Shown here one piece after another: positions 1 through 7,522 of a DNA stretch of 33,771 nucleotides. Origin of the DNA: Acidobacteriota bacterium (lineage in GTDB: Bacteria; Acidobacteriota; Terriglobia; UBA7540); assembly GCA_021827245.1 (NCBI GenBank), contig JAKAWN010000024.1:1-33771 (forward strand). Direction: 5' to 3'. The notes beneath the pieces were generated by a model. The model had not been told where the DNA came from and did not search any database. It saw nothing but the letters and a program-made list of their open reading frames with translations. The first letter of the stretch is position 1. Each line of letters begins with the position of its first letter. Both the position numbers and the translations under genes were made by a program.

Positions 1-380
1 GCAGAGCCTGCCTCCGCTTCACCAGCCGGGGACCATCTTGCAGGAAAAGCCGTTTGCAGTACAATCGAATTCCAGCGAACGGCAGGCAGTGTCTTAACTG
101 TTTGTCTCAGCCCAGGGGACAACCCCAGCCCGCGCTCTAAAAGTCAAGCCTGGCCAGCTGTTGAGGACCATTCCTTAGATTGAGCTTCTCCTGAGAGGGC
201 TTGGTGATCAAATTCAGACCTCTATATTCAGTCTTTTATCTCATGCCCCACGGTCTTAATGCCATGCGCTGAAAAAACCTCAGGATGGCCTTACCAGGAT
301 ATTTACGTTGGATCATAGGCTTGGTGAAGCACCCTCAGATGTGGCGTCGCATTAACATGACACCACACAACACAGCAGCG
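1..380. other. Non-coding leading region of the island
   Basis: I find no credible gene here; the open frames overlap each other and lack recognisable motifs. The only structured signal is a TGACACCA motif near 356-363, the same core as in the inverted repeats at 3778-4010. The left end of the island is not visible. Confidence 0.4.
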
Positions 381-500
381 GGCCCTGTGTTCGTCGCTGC
401 AGCCGCTGCAGCGACTCTGCCGAAACAGACCGTTGCGGAGCACTGGTGATATGCGTCCTGACGCGCGCCGACCACAACTTGCGAAAATCCAGAAATGGTG
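381..500 (+). repeat. Dispersed island repeat, copy 1 (hairpin block only)
   Basis: This is the first of three related copies (others near 1855-1980 and 3511-3628). It starts with a perfect stem of two 9-base arms (394-402 and 406-414, loop CCG) built on CTGCAG. The conserved stretches CTGCCGAAA and a CAGACGCGTSCCGACTACAACT-like block (read here with several substitutions) follow. It lies just beyond the stop codon of the minus-strand dehydrogenase. The upstream block seen in copies 2 and 3 is not evident here. Function is unknown. Confidence 0.6.
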
Positions 501-511
501 CGCGGAGGTCG

Positions 512-1510
512 TCACGACCAGTCGACCACAGCCTTGACCACGCCGGCTTCTCGATGAAGCCACGCTGGAAAACGCTGGGACATGAGGGTGGGGGGAGCGA
601 ACTCGGTGGGCCACGCCCCGACATCGATCTGCCCACTTTCCATCGACTGGATCACGCGATGGTGCTCGGCCGGAGTGCTATTGCGGCTCGACAGGATGGT
701 GGCCTCGCGGCGGTGGATGTCCGGGTCGAACAACGAAACGTGGTCGTTGATCAGGCCAACGAAGATCAACCTGCCGCCCTGCTGGAGCAGGTGAATGGAT
801 TGCTCCATGGAGCTCCGGTCGCCGGTGCAGTCGAATACCAAGGTCGACGGAGCTTCCTGCCGGGCTTCCTCATGGGAAGGATAATAGCGTTTCAAGCCAA
901 AGTGCTTGGCCGCGAATGCGAGCCGCTCCGGAATCCTCTCCACCACGGCGATATCGGCCCCGGCCAGCCGCAGAAACTCCATCACCGACAGCCCGATGGG
1001 CCCGGCGCCTGCGACGATCGCTCGCTCGCCCGACTGCGCCGCCGCGCGCCCCACAGCGTGAATGCCGACGCCAAGCGTCTCCACCAGCGGAAGCTGCTCC
1101 GGCGGAAGCTTCTCGCACTTGTACAACTGCTTCGCCTGCAACAGAATGCGGTCGCGCATACCGCCATCGGTATGGACACCAATAACGGACATCTTCGAGC
1201 AGCAGTTCGTCCGCCCGGCTAAGCAGGCCGCGCACTCGCCGCATGTCGTGTACGGATTCACAGCACAACGGTCGCCAGCCTTGAAGTCGCCGACGTCATC
1301 ACCGGCCTCCACAACTTCCACCGCAAGCTCATGCCCCAGAATGCGGGGATATGTGAAAAACGGTTGCGTGCCTTCGAAAGCATGGAGATCGGTGCCGCAG
1401 ACGCCGACCGTCAATACCCTCGCTAACACTTCACCTCGTCCCGGCGTGCCCGGCTGCGCGGTTTCGGTCAGCGTGAACTGGCCCGGCTGTTCCAGTATGA
1501 TTGTCTTCAT
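512..1510 (-). CDS. Zinc-dependent alcohol/polyol dehydrogenase (MDR family)
   Basis: This 332-aa protein is a cytosolic NAD(P)-dependent medium-chain dehydrogenase, likely oxidising a secondary alcohol, polyol or L-threonine-like substrate. The catalytic zinc site is visible as Cys38 (CGTD) and His60-Glu61 (GHE). The structural zinc ligands are Cys90, Cys93, Cys96 and Cys104 in the usual C-x2-C-x2-C-x7-C spacing. A Rossmann dinucleotide site GAGPIG is at 168-173. The length is normal to slightly short for the family. The start is supported by a GGAGG ribosome site about 9 bases upstream of the ATG. It stands alone in the island with repeat copies on both sides, and no regulator is visible. 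The exact substrate cannot be read from the sequence. Confidence 0.9.
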   Translation of the reverse strand: MKTIILEQPGQFTLTETAQPGTPGRGEVLARVLTVGVCGTDLHAFEGTQPFFTYPRILGHELAVEVVEAGDDVGDFKAGDRCAVNPYTTCGECAACLAGRTNCCSKMSVIGVHTDGGMRDRILLQAKQLYKCEKLPPEQLPLVETLGVGIHAVGRAAAQSGERAIVAGAGPIGLSVMEFLRLAGADIAVVERIPERLAFAAKHFGLKRYYPSHEEARQEAPSTLVFDCTGDRSSMEQSIHLLQQGGRLIFVGLINDHVSLFDPDIHRREATILSSRNSTPAEHHRVIQSMESGQIDVGAWPTEFAPPTLMSQRFPAWLHREAGVVKAVVDWS

Positions 1511-1744
1511 GTGATCTAACCTCCAATTGTATTAGCCGAAACTCCCTTTTTCGATTCTTAGCCGACCGTCAGCATATGGTAGACCGCGCCCACTCGGCGC
1601 AAATGGGACGATAACGAAGTCGAACACACAGGGTCCCATAACGATAGCAAGACCGTGACTAGGGCTCCTCCTGCTCAAGCCTCCAGTGAAAGCCACTTGT
1701 GCGCGCCTTCTAGAGCATATCAAATCCCTCGACGCCTGGCTCTT

Positions 1745-1980
1745 TGACATGAACGCCCTTTCCGCGGAACTGGGCCGCCAAAGAAAGAGAACCCAGCGGT
1801 AGGTTTCCGGAAGGAATCCTAGTACTCGTATGGCACCGCGCAAGAAACAGCTGCGGACCCTGTGTTCGTCGCTGCAGCGGCTGCAGTGATTCTACGAATA
1901 CTTAAAGCTTCCGGGCGCTGATGATATGTACCCAGACGCGTGCCGACTACAACTTACGACCACCCAGAAACGTGTCGCAG
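1745..1980 (+). repeat. Dispersed island repeat, copy 2 (two blocks)
   Basis: This copy has two conserved parts. The upstream block (about 1756-1816) contains CTTTCCGCGGA, AACCCAGCG and TAGG, matching 3361-3422. The downstream hairpin block (about 1855-1980) has the CTGCAG stem at 1869-1889 (loop CGG, one stem mismatch that would be G-U in one RNA strand) and the CAGACGCGTGCCGACTACAA segment. It lies between the dehydrogenase start (1510) and the hydrolase stop (2202), so in the gene direction it precedes the dehydrogenase. The rest of 1511-2201 holds no gene that I can support. Confidence 0.6.
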
Positions 1981-2201
1981 CACGCCGCGCCCATTGGGAC
2001 CAGCCGACTGCGTGATTTTCCGTTACCTGTACACGACACCGACCAGTCTCCGAAAAGCCGACATACAGCCATCTGACAACAAGGGGAGGAGAGGAATGCC
2101 GGGACTCGCAAGATACTATCCAAATGGTTGAGCGCTCGACCACAATCAATGTCGGTCAATGTCCCAATCTCTGCCAGCACGAAAATGAACTCCAGTTGCT
2201 C

Positions 2202-3197
2202 TCAATGCACTGTTACTGGTAGCACCAAATTCGCCATCGCCGCGTTGAACTTCGCCGGCTCCTCGAATGGCGGCTCGTGGGCCGACTCTTCGAACCATAT
2301 GAGCTGCTTGGATGGCGCGCGCAGCGCGTCAAAATACGCCACGCTGGTTTCGGGAGCAATGACACGATCGTGCCGGCCGACAAAGAAAAACACCGGCATG
2401 GCAAGCGCCGGCGCGGCCCTGACGAGATTGAGCGCCGAAACTTCATCCCACATGGCGTAAGTAGAAAATAAAGTGCCGTGAAATATGTTTGGCAGGTCCC
2501 ATAGCGAGGACTCCGGTCCACCGATGATGATCTGCGAAAATCTCCACATGGACATGCCACGGACGAAGCCGACAAAACGGGTCAGCCATTTGCACTGCAC
2601 CATCACTTTTTCCGCTGCGTGCGGCGGGGGCCCAATGGCGCGAAGGTCCCGTAGGGCTTTGCGGTTCCGACGGCGCTCGGCTTCGGCCAGCGTGAACTCG
2701 TAACAGAGATCCTCACTCGCCAGCCAATCGCCAATTTGCCCCGCGCCGACATAGGCTGCGATCTTTTCCGGGAAGCGTGCGGCATAGAGGACGCCAAGCG
2801 CAGAGCCCCATGAATGCCCATAGAGCGTGACTTTGTCCTTGCTGAACCGTTTGCGCGTCGCATCAACCAGTTCGTTGAGATCGGCGATGAACTGCTCGAC
2901 TGTCATGGAATCTTTGGGAATCTTGCGATCAAATGACTTATCGGTACCGCGTTGCACCCAGTAGACAACCGTGAAGCTTTGTTCAAGCACCGCATTAAAG
3001 TGCCGGAAAAGACGCATCTCCGCGAAGCCTGGGCCGCCATGCAGAAGAATTAAGACCGGGTTGTCGATGCTCTGACCACGAATCATCACCCACTGATCGA
3101 ACCCACCCAGGCGAAGATAGACAATCTCAGCAATACTGCCCGGAACGGGATCGCCGTTAGGCGCACGAAATGGCGGAGTTTTCCCGAGATGTTTCAT
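2202..3197 (-). CDS. Alpha/beta hydrolase, proline iminopeptidase-like
   Basis: This 331-aa alpha/beta-fold hydrolase has the layout of the prolyl aminopeptidase (S33) family. The oxyanion-hole motif HGGPG is at residues 53-57 and the nucleophile elbow GHSWGS at 127-132 (Ser129). The catalytic acid is probably Asp277 in GRHD and the catalytic His is His307 in ESAHEPPFEEP. The family motif usually written DQRG reads VQRG here (81-84), so the acidic residue is replaced by Val. That may change substrate choice, and true aminopeptidase activity is uncertain. There is no signal peptide, so it is probably cytosolic. The start is supported by GGGAG four bases before the ATG. It is a single gene between repeat copies 2 and 3. 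Confidence 0.88.
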   Translation of the reverse strand: MKHLGKTPPFRAPNGDPVPGSIAEIVYLRLGGFDQWVMIRGQSIDNPVLILLHGGPGFAEMRLFRHFNAVLEQSFTVVYWVQRGTDKSFDRKIPKDSMTVEQFIADLNELVDATRKRFSKDKVTLYGHSWGSALGVLYAARFPEKIAAYVGAGQIGDWLASEDLCYEFTLAEAERRRNRKALRDLRAIGPPPHAAEKVMVQCKWLTRFVGFVRGMSMWRFSQIIIGGPESSLWDLPNIFHGTLFSTYAMWDEVSALNLVRAAPALAMPVFFFVGRHDRVIAPETSVAYFDALRAPSKQLIWFEESAHEPPFEEPAKFNAAMANLVLPVTVH

Positions 3198-3349
3198 GGC
3201 GCTCCCGGAAGTTTAGCAGGGAATGCACAGATGTTCGTCTGAAACAGCACGACCGCCGTTTCCGGAGCAGTCTCTATCCCCAATTGGCCGTGGCGCCGAC
3301 GGCGGGTTGATGACGAGCCACTCGGAACTTTGAGAAGAGTGGTCAAGTT

Positions 3350-3628
3350 GCCGTCAAACGGTCTTTCCGCGGACCTGGCCCACCAGGGTAGCAGAACCCA
3401 GCGATAGGATTCAGGAAGGGTCACAATATTCGGCGCCACGATCTGGAAGTACCGCGACACCAAGTTACAGGGCGGGACCGACTGCAAATGGAAAACCCCG
3501 CTTTTGGAAGTTCTGCAATCGCTGCAGCGCCTGCAGCGATTCTGCCGAAAGACACCGCTTCCGAGCCCTGTGAAATGTGCCCAGACGCGTCCCGACTACA
3601 ACTTTCGACTGTCCAGAAGATGTCTTAG
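3350..3628 (+). repeat. Dispersed island repeat, copy 3 (two blocks)
   Basis: The upstream block (3361-3422) shares CTTTCCGCGGA, CTGGCCC, GAACCCAGCG and the following TAGG segment with copy 2. The downstream block (3511-3628) begins with a perfect 10-base-arm stem (3518-3527 and 3531-3540, loop CGC). It continues with CTGCCGAAAGACACC and CAGACGCGTCCCGACTACAA. About 48 extra bases separate the two blocks compared with copy 2. It lies upstream of the start of the minus-strand hydrolase gene, as copy 2 lies upstream of the dehydrogenase. Confidence 0.6.
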
Positions 3629-3774
3629 GCTGAGATCCCGCAAGACTGGCGTTACGCTTTGTCTTACATGACGCTACGCTCCAAGCTTGAGTCGTTCAAG
3701 GGCTGGGAGCAGATGCCGGCAAGTGCGCTTGGGGGAAGTAGAACAACCTAACGCTCGGTTTAATGCACCGTATA

Positions 3775-4010
3775 GATGGATGGTGTCACAAAAAACATGA
3801 CACCATCCAGAATTGGCTCTTGTCCCTTTGTTCGTTATGTCAAGTGGTTGTGCACGGAAAGTTTCTTTTTACATGGCTTGTCTACGCTCCTGGAGCGGTC
3901 AGCATCGTGAAATCGCGTTTAGGCGAATGGAGGTGCATTTGGCGAACTGACACCAGAATCAGCGGAGCGCTCCCTCTTCGTGACACCACGTAAAATGACA
4001 CCATCCATCC
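3775..4010. mobile_element. Small inverted-repeat element (MITE-like) with TGACACCATCC ends
   Basis: The left end GATGGATGGTGTCA (3775-3788) is the exact inverse of TGACACCATCCATC at 3996-4009. An internal inverse copy TGACACCATCC at 3798-3808 makes the left end a perfect 11-base-arm hairpin with a 9-base loop. Further TGACACCA cores lie at 3947-3954 and 3981-3988. The element is about 240 bases, too short to encode a transposase, so it would be mobilised in trans if it is mobile at all. A near-identical end, GACACCATCC, lies at 4805-4814 next to the integrase promoter. No target duplication was confirmed. Confidence 0.5.
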
Positions 4011-4013
4011 ATA

Positions 4014-4802
4014 GAATGCATGCCCGAAAGCGTATTCAAAAGTGCTGACTTATCTGGTTTCCCAGAGAGCCGGGGGCTTACCGCGCGTCGGGCCTGGCGT
4101 GGACCACCCGTTAAGGTCTGTGCAGACTCCTGCAGCGCTGCAGGGGCTGCAGCTATCCTGCAGGCAGACAATGATTCCCAACGCTACCGGTTTCGGTCCG
4201 CGAGCATGTTGCGAACGTTCGAGAGAAACGGACAGGCCCCAATCCCATCGACCGCTTGGTGGCAGATGCTTCCGGCAGGACTGCCACGCATCAATGCCCT
4301 ATGGATGCTGGCGCTGTGGCAGGTCGGCGGGGGAGGACGGGGCTATTTCTCCTTCGGCAGGAAGTCGCCAGCATGGAGTCGCCGGACAAGGGGTGGAGCG
4401 GCTTGCGCTGGGAATGGACCCCAGTGGTTGCCATGGATTCCGCAAAGAAGGTCCGGCCGATAACTTACCCGAAGCCGGCACGATATCCCCGGGATGTGAG
4501 GCCGCCCTATTCTCCCGAAGGGTGCCAACACCAGGCATGTGGCAACCTTCGTAGCTTTTTCGACCAAAGTTAGCGACCTCCGAGCAGGTACATAGCGCCG
4601 CAAGCGGGGGTTGTTGGATTTCCCACCTGGCCCACTGCAGGGACTGCAGCCAGATTCCGGATTCCGAATGGCCCCCGGGGAGCAGGGTGCCCCCACATGA
4701 TCCGGCGAGAGCGTTATGAAGCATTGGTTTTTCTAGCAAGAGGTTGTCTGGGTTCAACCTCGGCGGGCTCTCCCAGCAGAAAAATTTGAAAAAGTACTTC
4801 AC
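4014..4802. other. Non-coding island region with two further CTGCAG hairpins
   Basis: No reading frame here shows recognisable motifs; the longer open frames overlap on both strands and look like chance. Two degenerate relatives of the repeat hairpin occur. At 4137-4153 seven-base arms carry loop GGG, followed by CTATCCTGC. At 4635-4649 CTGCAG arms carry loop GGA. The stretch may be decayed mobile DNA. Confidence 0.4.
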
Positions 4803-4814
4803 GCGACACCATCC

Positions 4815-4844
4815 TTGACATATCCCCAACAGCTAGGGGATAAT
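4815..4844 (+). promoter_or_regulatory. Promoter with overlapping palindrome for the KGG-protein/integrase operon
   Basis: A consensus -35 TTGACA (4815-4820) is followed after 18 bases by GATAAT (4839-4844). Between and over these lies an inverted repeat: TATCCCC (4821-4827) and GGGGATA (4836-4842) with an 8-base loop. The right arm overlaps the -10, so a bound repressor would block RNA polymerase. The expected transcription start is within a few bases of the ATG at 4853, and no Shine-Dalgarno sequence fits in front of it, so the message may be leaderless. Confidence 0.6.
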
Positions 4845-4852
4845 GTGAAGCC

Positions 4853-5083
4853 ATGAATAACCAACACTTGGACGAAATCCGCGAAGCGGCCCGACTCCTT
4901 GGCAAAATGGGTGGGACAAAGACTCTGGAAAGATACGGACGCGATCAGCTGAAACGCTGGGGGGAGCGTGGTGCTGAATACGGCAAGTTAGGCGGCCGGC
5001 CACCGAAACCCTGGGATCAGCTCAGTGAGGGTGGGAAATACGCTCGAATGCGCCGGGAAGCGAAGTTGGGTCAGAGAGGGTAA
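4853..5083 (+). CDS. Small basic KGG-type protein, candidate recombination factor or regulator
   Basis: This 76-aa protein is glycine- and arginine-rich with repeated short motifs: GKMGGTK, GERGAEYGKLGGRPP and GGKYARM. Such glycine-rich GKxGG motifs occur in many small proteins of mobile elements and plant-associated bacteria, usually of unknown function. It lies 4 bases before the integrase gene under the same promoter, so it could be a directionality factor, a repressor of the overlapping palindrome, or an accessory DNA-binding protein. I do not recognise a defined helix-turn-helix. The start at 4853 is chosen because it lies immediately downstream of the promoter and the frame is open with good composition. 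Function is inferred from position only. Confidence 0.65.
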   Translation: MNNQHLDEIREAARLLGKMGGTKTLERYGRDQLKRWGERGAEYGKLGGRPPKPWDQLSEGGKYARMRREAKLGQRG

Positions 5084-5087
5084 TGAC

Positions 5088-6308
5088 ATGGTGTATATGC
5101 GGGTCAAGTGCGAGGTCCGCGGAACATGTAACAAGAAAGGGCCCCATGGTACATGCACAAAATGCGGAAAGCGCTCTATAGGCGGCTTTTGGTGGCATCG
5201 GTTCAGATTCGGGGGAAGGATCATCCATGAATCAAGCCACAGCAGGAGCAAGACAGTGGCACTTCAAGCTGAAAGAGAACGTCGTCGTCAGCTTGAGGAG
5301 ACCCGGAACGGAATAAAAAAGCGCGCCTTGCCGCCCACTTTTGAAAAAGCCAGCGCTTCATGGATTGAATTGAAGCGTCCTCACCTTGCGCCCCGTAGTG
5401 TGGCGATCGAAAAGCAGAACCTCAAGCATTTGCACCCAGTGTTCGGCCCGACGCTCATTTGTGACATCACAGCCCAAAGCGTAAGCCGCTACCAACAGTC
5501 CAGACTTTCCGACGGTGCATCCCCAAAAACGATCAACCTTGAAATCGGCACTCTTCGGGCCGTCCTTCGCCGCTACAGATTATGGTCAAACCTTCAGTTG
5601 GACGTGAAAATGCTCCCGACGCGAGATGACATCGGGCAGGCCATCACCCATGAACAAGAAAAGAGCCTCTTGGAAGAGTGCAATAAGAGCCGTTCGCGGT
5701 CCCTCTATCCTGCTGTTGTACTGGCGCTTTCAACCGCGATGCGGTACTCAGAAATTCGCCTGCTCAAGTGGAGGCAGGTTGACTTCATGGGTAAACGGGT
5801 ATGGGTAGGTGCCAGCAAAACGGAATACGGTGAAGGTAGGCCAATTCCTATGAACGAGCGGGTCTTTCAAGTCATAAGCATGTGGGCTGAAACGTTCCCA
5901 AAGCGTCTGCCGACGCATTATGTTTTCCCCGCTGAGAAATACGGAGCCGCCGGGAATGAATTCAAGCCTTGCGTCCACTCGACCGACCCCACGAATCCCA
6001 TAGGAGATTGGAAAGAGGCTTGGGAAGCTGCCCGCAAACGAGCCGGCGTGTCATGTCGTTTTCACGATCTTCGCCATACCGCGTGTACGCGGATGCTCGA
6101 ATCAGGAACACCGCTTTCCGTTGTGGCTACTATCATGGGTTGGAGTCCTTCTACGACCGTGAGGATGTCACGCCGCTACGGTCACATTGGTCAGGCTGCG
6201 CAGGCAGAGGCGGTGAAGGCTCTAAATGGCGCCGCCTTTTTTGGGGGTGTGCACCAAAATGGTAACCAAAATTCTGGCGAGAGGAAGGCTGACGACGTAA
6301 CTGCTTGA
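5088..6308 (+). CDS. Tyrosine recombinase (site-specific integrase) of a tRNA-targeted element
   Basis: This 406-aa phage-type integrase catalyses strand exchange between element and chromosome att sites. The N-terminus has a Cys cluster (Cys8, 14, 23, 26) resembling a small zinc-binding arm domain. A SAM-like core-binding region lies around 90-170, followed by the catalytic domain. Active-site residues visible are Arg219 (AMRYSEIR), Lys244 (SKTEYGEGR), His326-x2-Arg329 (FHDLRHT), Trp352 (GWS, where many relatives have His) and nucleophile Tyr364 (RRYGHIG). The ATG at 5088 is preferred over the in-frame ATG at 5025 because AGAGGG precedes it and it follows the upstream stop by 4 bases. It ends 6 bases from the 3' CCA end of tRNA-Asn, the expected attachment site. 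All key residues are intact, so it may be active. Confidence 0.93.
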   Translation: MVYMRVKCEVRGTCNKKGPHGTCTKCGKRSIGGFWWHRFRFGGRIIHESSHSRSKTVALQAERERRRQLEETRNGIKKRALPPTFEKASASWIELKRPHLAPRSVAIEKQNLKHLHPVFGPTLICDITAQSVSRYQQSRLSDGASPKTINLEIGTLRAVLRRYRLWSNLQLDVKMLPTRDDIGQAITHEQEKSLLEECNKSRSRSLYPAVVLALSTAMRYSEIRLLKWRQVDFMGKRVWVGASKTEYGEGRPIPMNERVFQVISMWAETFPKRLPTHYVFPAEKYGAAGNEFKPCVHSTDPTNPIGDWKEAWEAARKRAGVSCRFHDLRHTACTRMLESGTPLSVVATIMGWSPSTTVRMSRRYGHIGQAAQAEAVKALNGAAFFGGVHQNGNQNSGERKADDVTA

Positions 6309-6314
6309 AAAGAT

Positions 6315-6389
6315 TGGCTCCTCGGGCAGGACTCGAACCTGCAACCCTTCGGTTAACAGCCGAATGCTCTACCATTGAGCTACCGAGGA
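6315..6389 (-). tRNA. tRNA-Asn (GTT)
   Basis: The minus strand folds into a complete cloverleaf. The acceptor is TCCTCGG/CCGAGGA, the D-arm is GCTC/GAGC, and the anticodon arm is TTCGG-CTGTTAA-CCGAA with anticodon GTT. The T-arm is GCAGG-TTCGAGT-CCTGC, followed by discriminator G and an encoded CCA at 6315-6317. It is 72 bases plus CCA. Its 3' end faces the integrase gene, so this is most likely the reconstituted attachment site of the element to the left. Confidence 0.95.
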
Positions 6390-6647
6390 GTGTGCAACTG
6401 CAACTTATGTCGGTCGCAGCCGGAACCTCAGTTTATAACATGGCCCTTAGATTCCCGTCAATGAGGGGGAAGGCGGACAGGGAATGACCCGGGAGACTAC
6501 ACTGAGTACAGAGACACGATTCCCCTGGCCGGAGTGGTGGCCCCGCCCTGAACTCTGAACATCGCATCCTGAACCCGACTGTCATGGGAACGGCTTCGAA
6601 GTTTGCCGGAGGAGTAAGGCAGCACCCGCCAGGAGGAAGGAAAGCTG
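6390..6647. other. Intergenic region between tatA and tRNA-Asn
   Basis: Apart from the tRNA promoter, I see no gene or clear repeat here. GC-rich sequence follows the stop of tatA, and no convincing T-tract terminator is visible. Confidence 0.4.
6432..6461 (-). promoter_or_regulatory. Sigma-70-like promoter of tRNA-Asn
   Basis: On the minus strand TTGACG (6456-6461) and TATAAA (6432-6437) are separated by 18 bases. They lie about 40-70 bases upstream of the tRNA 5' end. Both hexamers are near consensus. Confidence 0.55.
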
Positions 6648-6833
6648 TCAGGCTTTCTTTTGTTCTTCAGTTTTTTCCACCGGCTTGTCGATCCCGCCCT
6701 TGATGGCGTCCTTAAATTCCCTGATGCCTTTTCCTAATCCCCGGCCAAGATCGGGCAACTTGCCTGGCCCGAAAATGATCAGGACGATCAGAAGAATAAA
6801 GAACAGATGGGTTGGTTGAAGCAAACCTTCCAT
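6648..6833 (-). CDS. Sec-independent protein translocase subunit TatA/TatE
   Basis: This 61-aa inner-membrane protein is a pore-forming subunit of the twin-arginine pathway that exports folded proteins. It has the classic order: a short N-terminal hydrophobic helix (about residues 8-21), the conserved [20 protein letters not shown] hinge and amphipathic helix (about 21-40), then a charged Lys/Glu-rich tail. The length is normal for a short TatA. No tatB or tatC is adjacent, which is common where tatA is unlinked. It is last in the minus-strand block, 76 bases after the CYTH gene. Confidence 0.95.
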   Translation of the reverse strand: MEGLLQPTHLFFILLIVLIIFGPGKLPDLGRGLGKGIREFKDAIKGGIDKPVEKTEEQKKA

Positions 6834-6909
6834 TTGAAACTCCTTTTGACGCGGATACGCTTCCAGGGACTACCATGTCAATTATAGCCCATGCAGCCCC
6901 AGAACCCAA

Positions 6910-7497
6910 TTAAGATTTATTTTTCGGGAACACCATATGTCCTGCCCTGGTTCCGTGCTTGCGGCAGTAATCCTGGTGGAGTGCTGCGTAACTCGCTGTA
7001 ATGTAATCCCTTTTCTCGTATCCCAGGCGGCGGGCCACCCTGTCGATCCATTCTTCGGGTCCTTCCAGCTCGACGTACTGGCCAATCGGCGTCTCGTCAT
7101 ACAGAAGTTGCGGTTGATCCACTGACTTCCGATGCTTCTTTTCCGCATATGCCGTACGGTATTTCTCATAGCGAAAACTTGAATGCAGGCCTAATGCTTC
7201 AAGAACCTGCCGAGCCCCGGCTTCGTCCTTGACTTCCGTTTCGATCTCGGGTCGGATCTTATAGGAACCGGAGGCTTGCGGCGGTCCTTTGAAAGTCAGG
7301 AGATGGCGATTTCGCTCCGTTCGCAGTCGCAGCAGTGAGCGGGATCGGCGCAAGCGCGAGTTGCGGAAATCAAATACGGCGTTGCTCTCAAAGTGCCGCC
7401 GCTCAACAACCACGAACCCGCACTCTGCGAGCCGCCGCTTCAGGACGCGCGGGTTTTCAACTCTCAGCTTGATTTCAATTTCGCGGGGAGACTTCAT
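6910..7497 (-). CDS. CYTH-domain protein (class IV adenylate cyclase / triphosphatase family)
   Basis: This 195-aa protein has the CYTH fold, whose members act on organic or inorganic triphosphates (CyaB-type adenylyl cyclase, thiamine triphosphatase or tripolyphosphatase). The signature ExExK appears as E6-I-E8-I-K10. Further charged strands typical of the tunnel include RLRTERN with LTFKGP near 60-70, EIETEV near 85-90, and VELEGPEEWID near 145. Which triphosphate it uses cannot be told from sequence. The ATG is 25 bases after the stop of the polyprenyl synthase gene, implying co-transcription. Confidence 0.85.
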   Translation of the reverse strand: MKSPREIEIKLRVENPRVLKRRLAECGFVVVERRHFESNAVFDFRNSRLRRSRSLLRLRTERNRHLLTFKGPPQASGSYKIRPEIETEVKDEAGARQVLEALGLHSSFRYEKYRTAYAEKKHRKSVDQPQLLYDETPIGQYVELEGPEEWIDRVARRLGYEKRDYITASYAALHQDYCRKHGTRAGHMVFPKNKS

Positions 7498-7522
7498 GCG
7501 ACATCGTAGGGATCGGAGCAGG

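Noticed and set aside
446..1222. Long plus-strand reading frame over the alcohol dehydrogenase gene
   Set aside because: It is antisense to a gene with complete zinc and NAD motifs, and its translation shows no family features.
2258..2266. Left attachment site, from the match GGCTCCTCG to the tRNA-Asn end
   Set aside because: Only nine bases match, and they lie inside the hydrolase coding sequence, so chance is the simpler explanation.
4042..4829. Overlapping reading frames of 100-180 codons on both strands
   Set aside because: No motif, no ribosome site and several frames open at once, as expected by chance in GC-rich non-coding DNA.
381..6308. An integron with gene cassettes, suggested by same-orientation genes separated by palindromic repeats and a divergent tyrosine recombinase
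   Set aside because: The repeats lack the paired RYYYAAC/GTTRRRY core sites of attC, copies 2 and 3 extend in front of genes rather than only behind them, and the recombinase lies at a tRNA like a phage-type integrase. One isolated GTTAGGT at about 3746-3752 is not enough.
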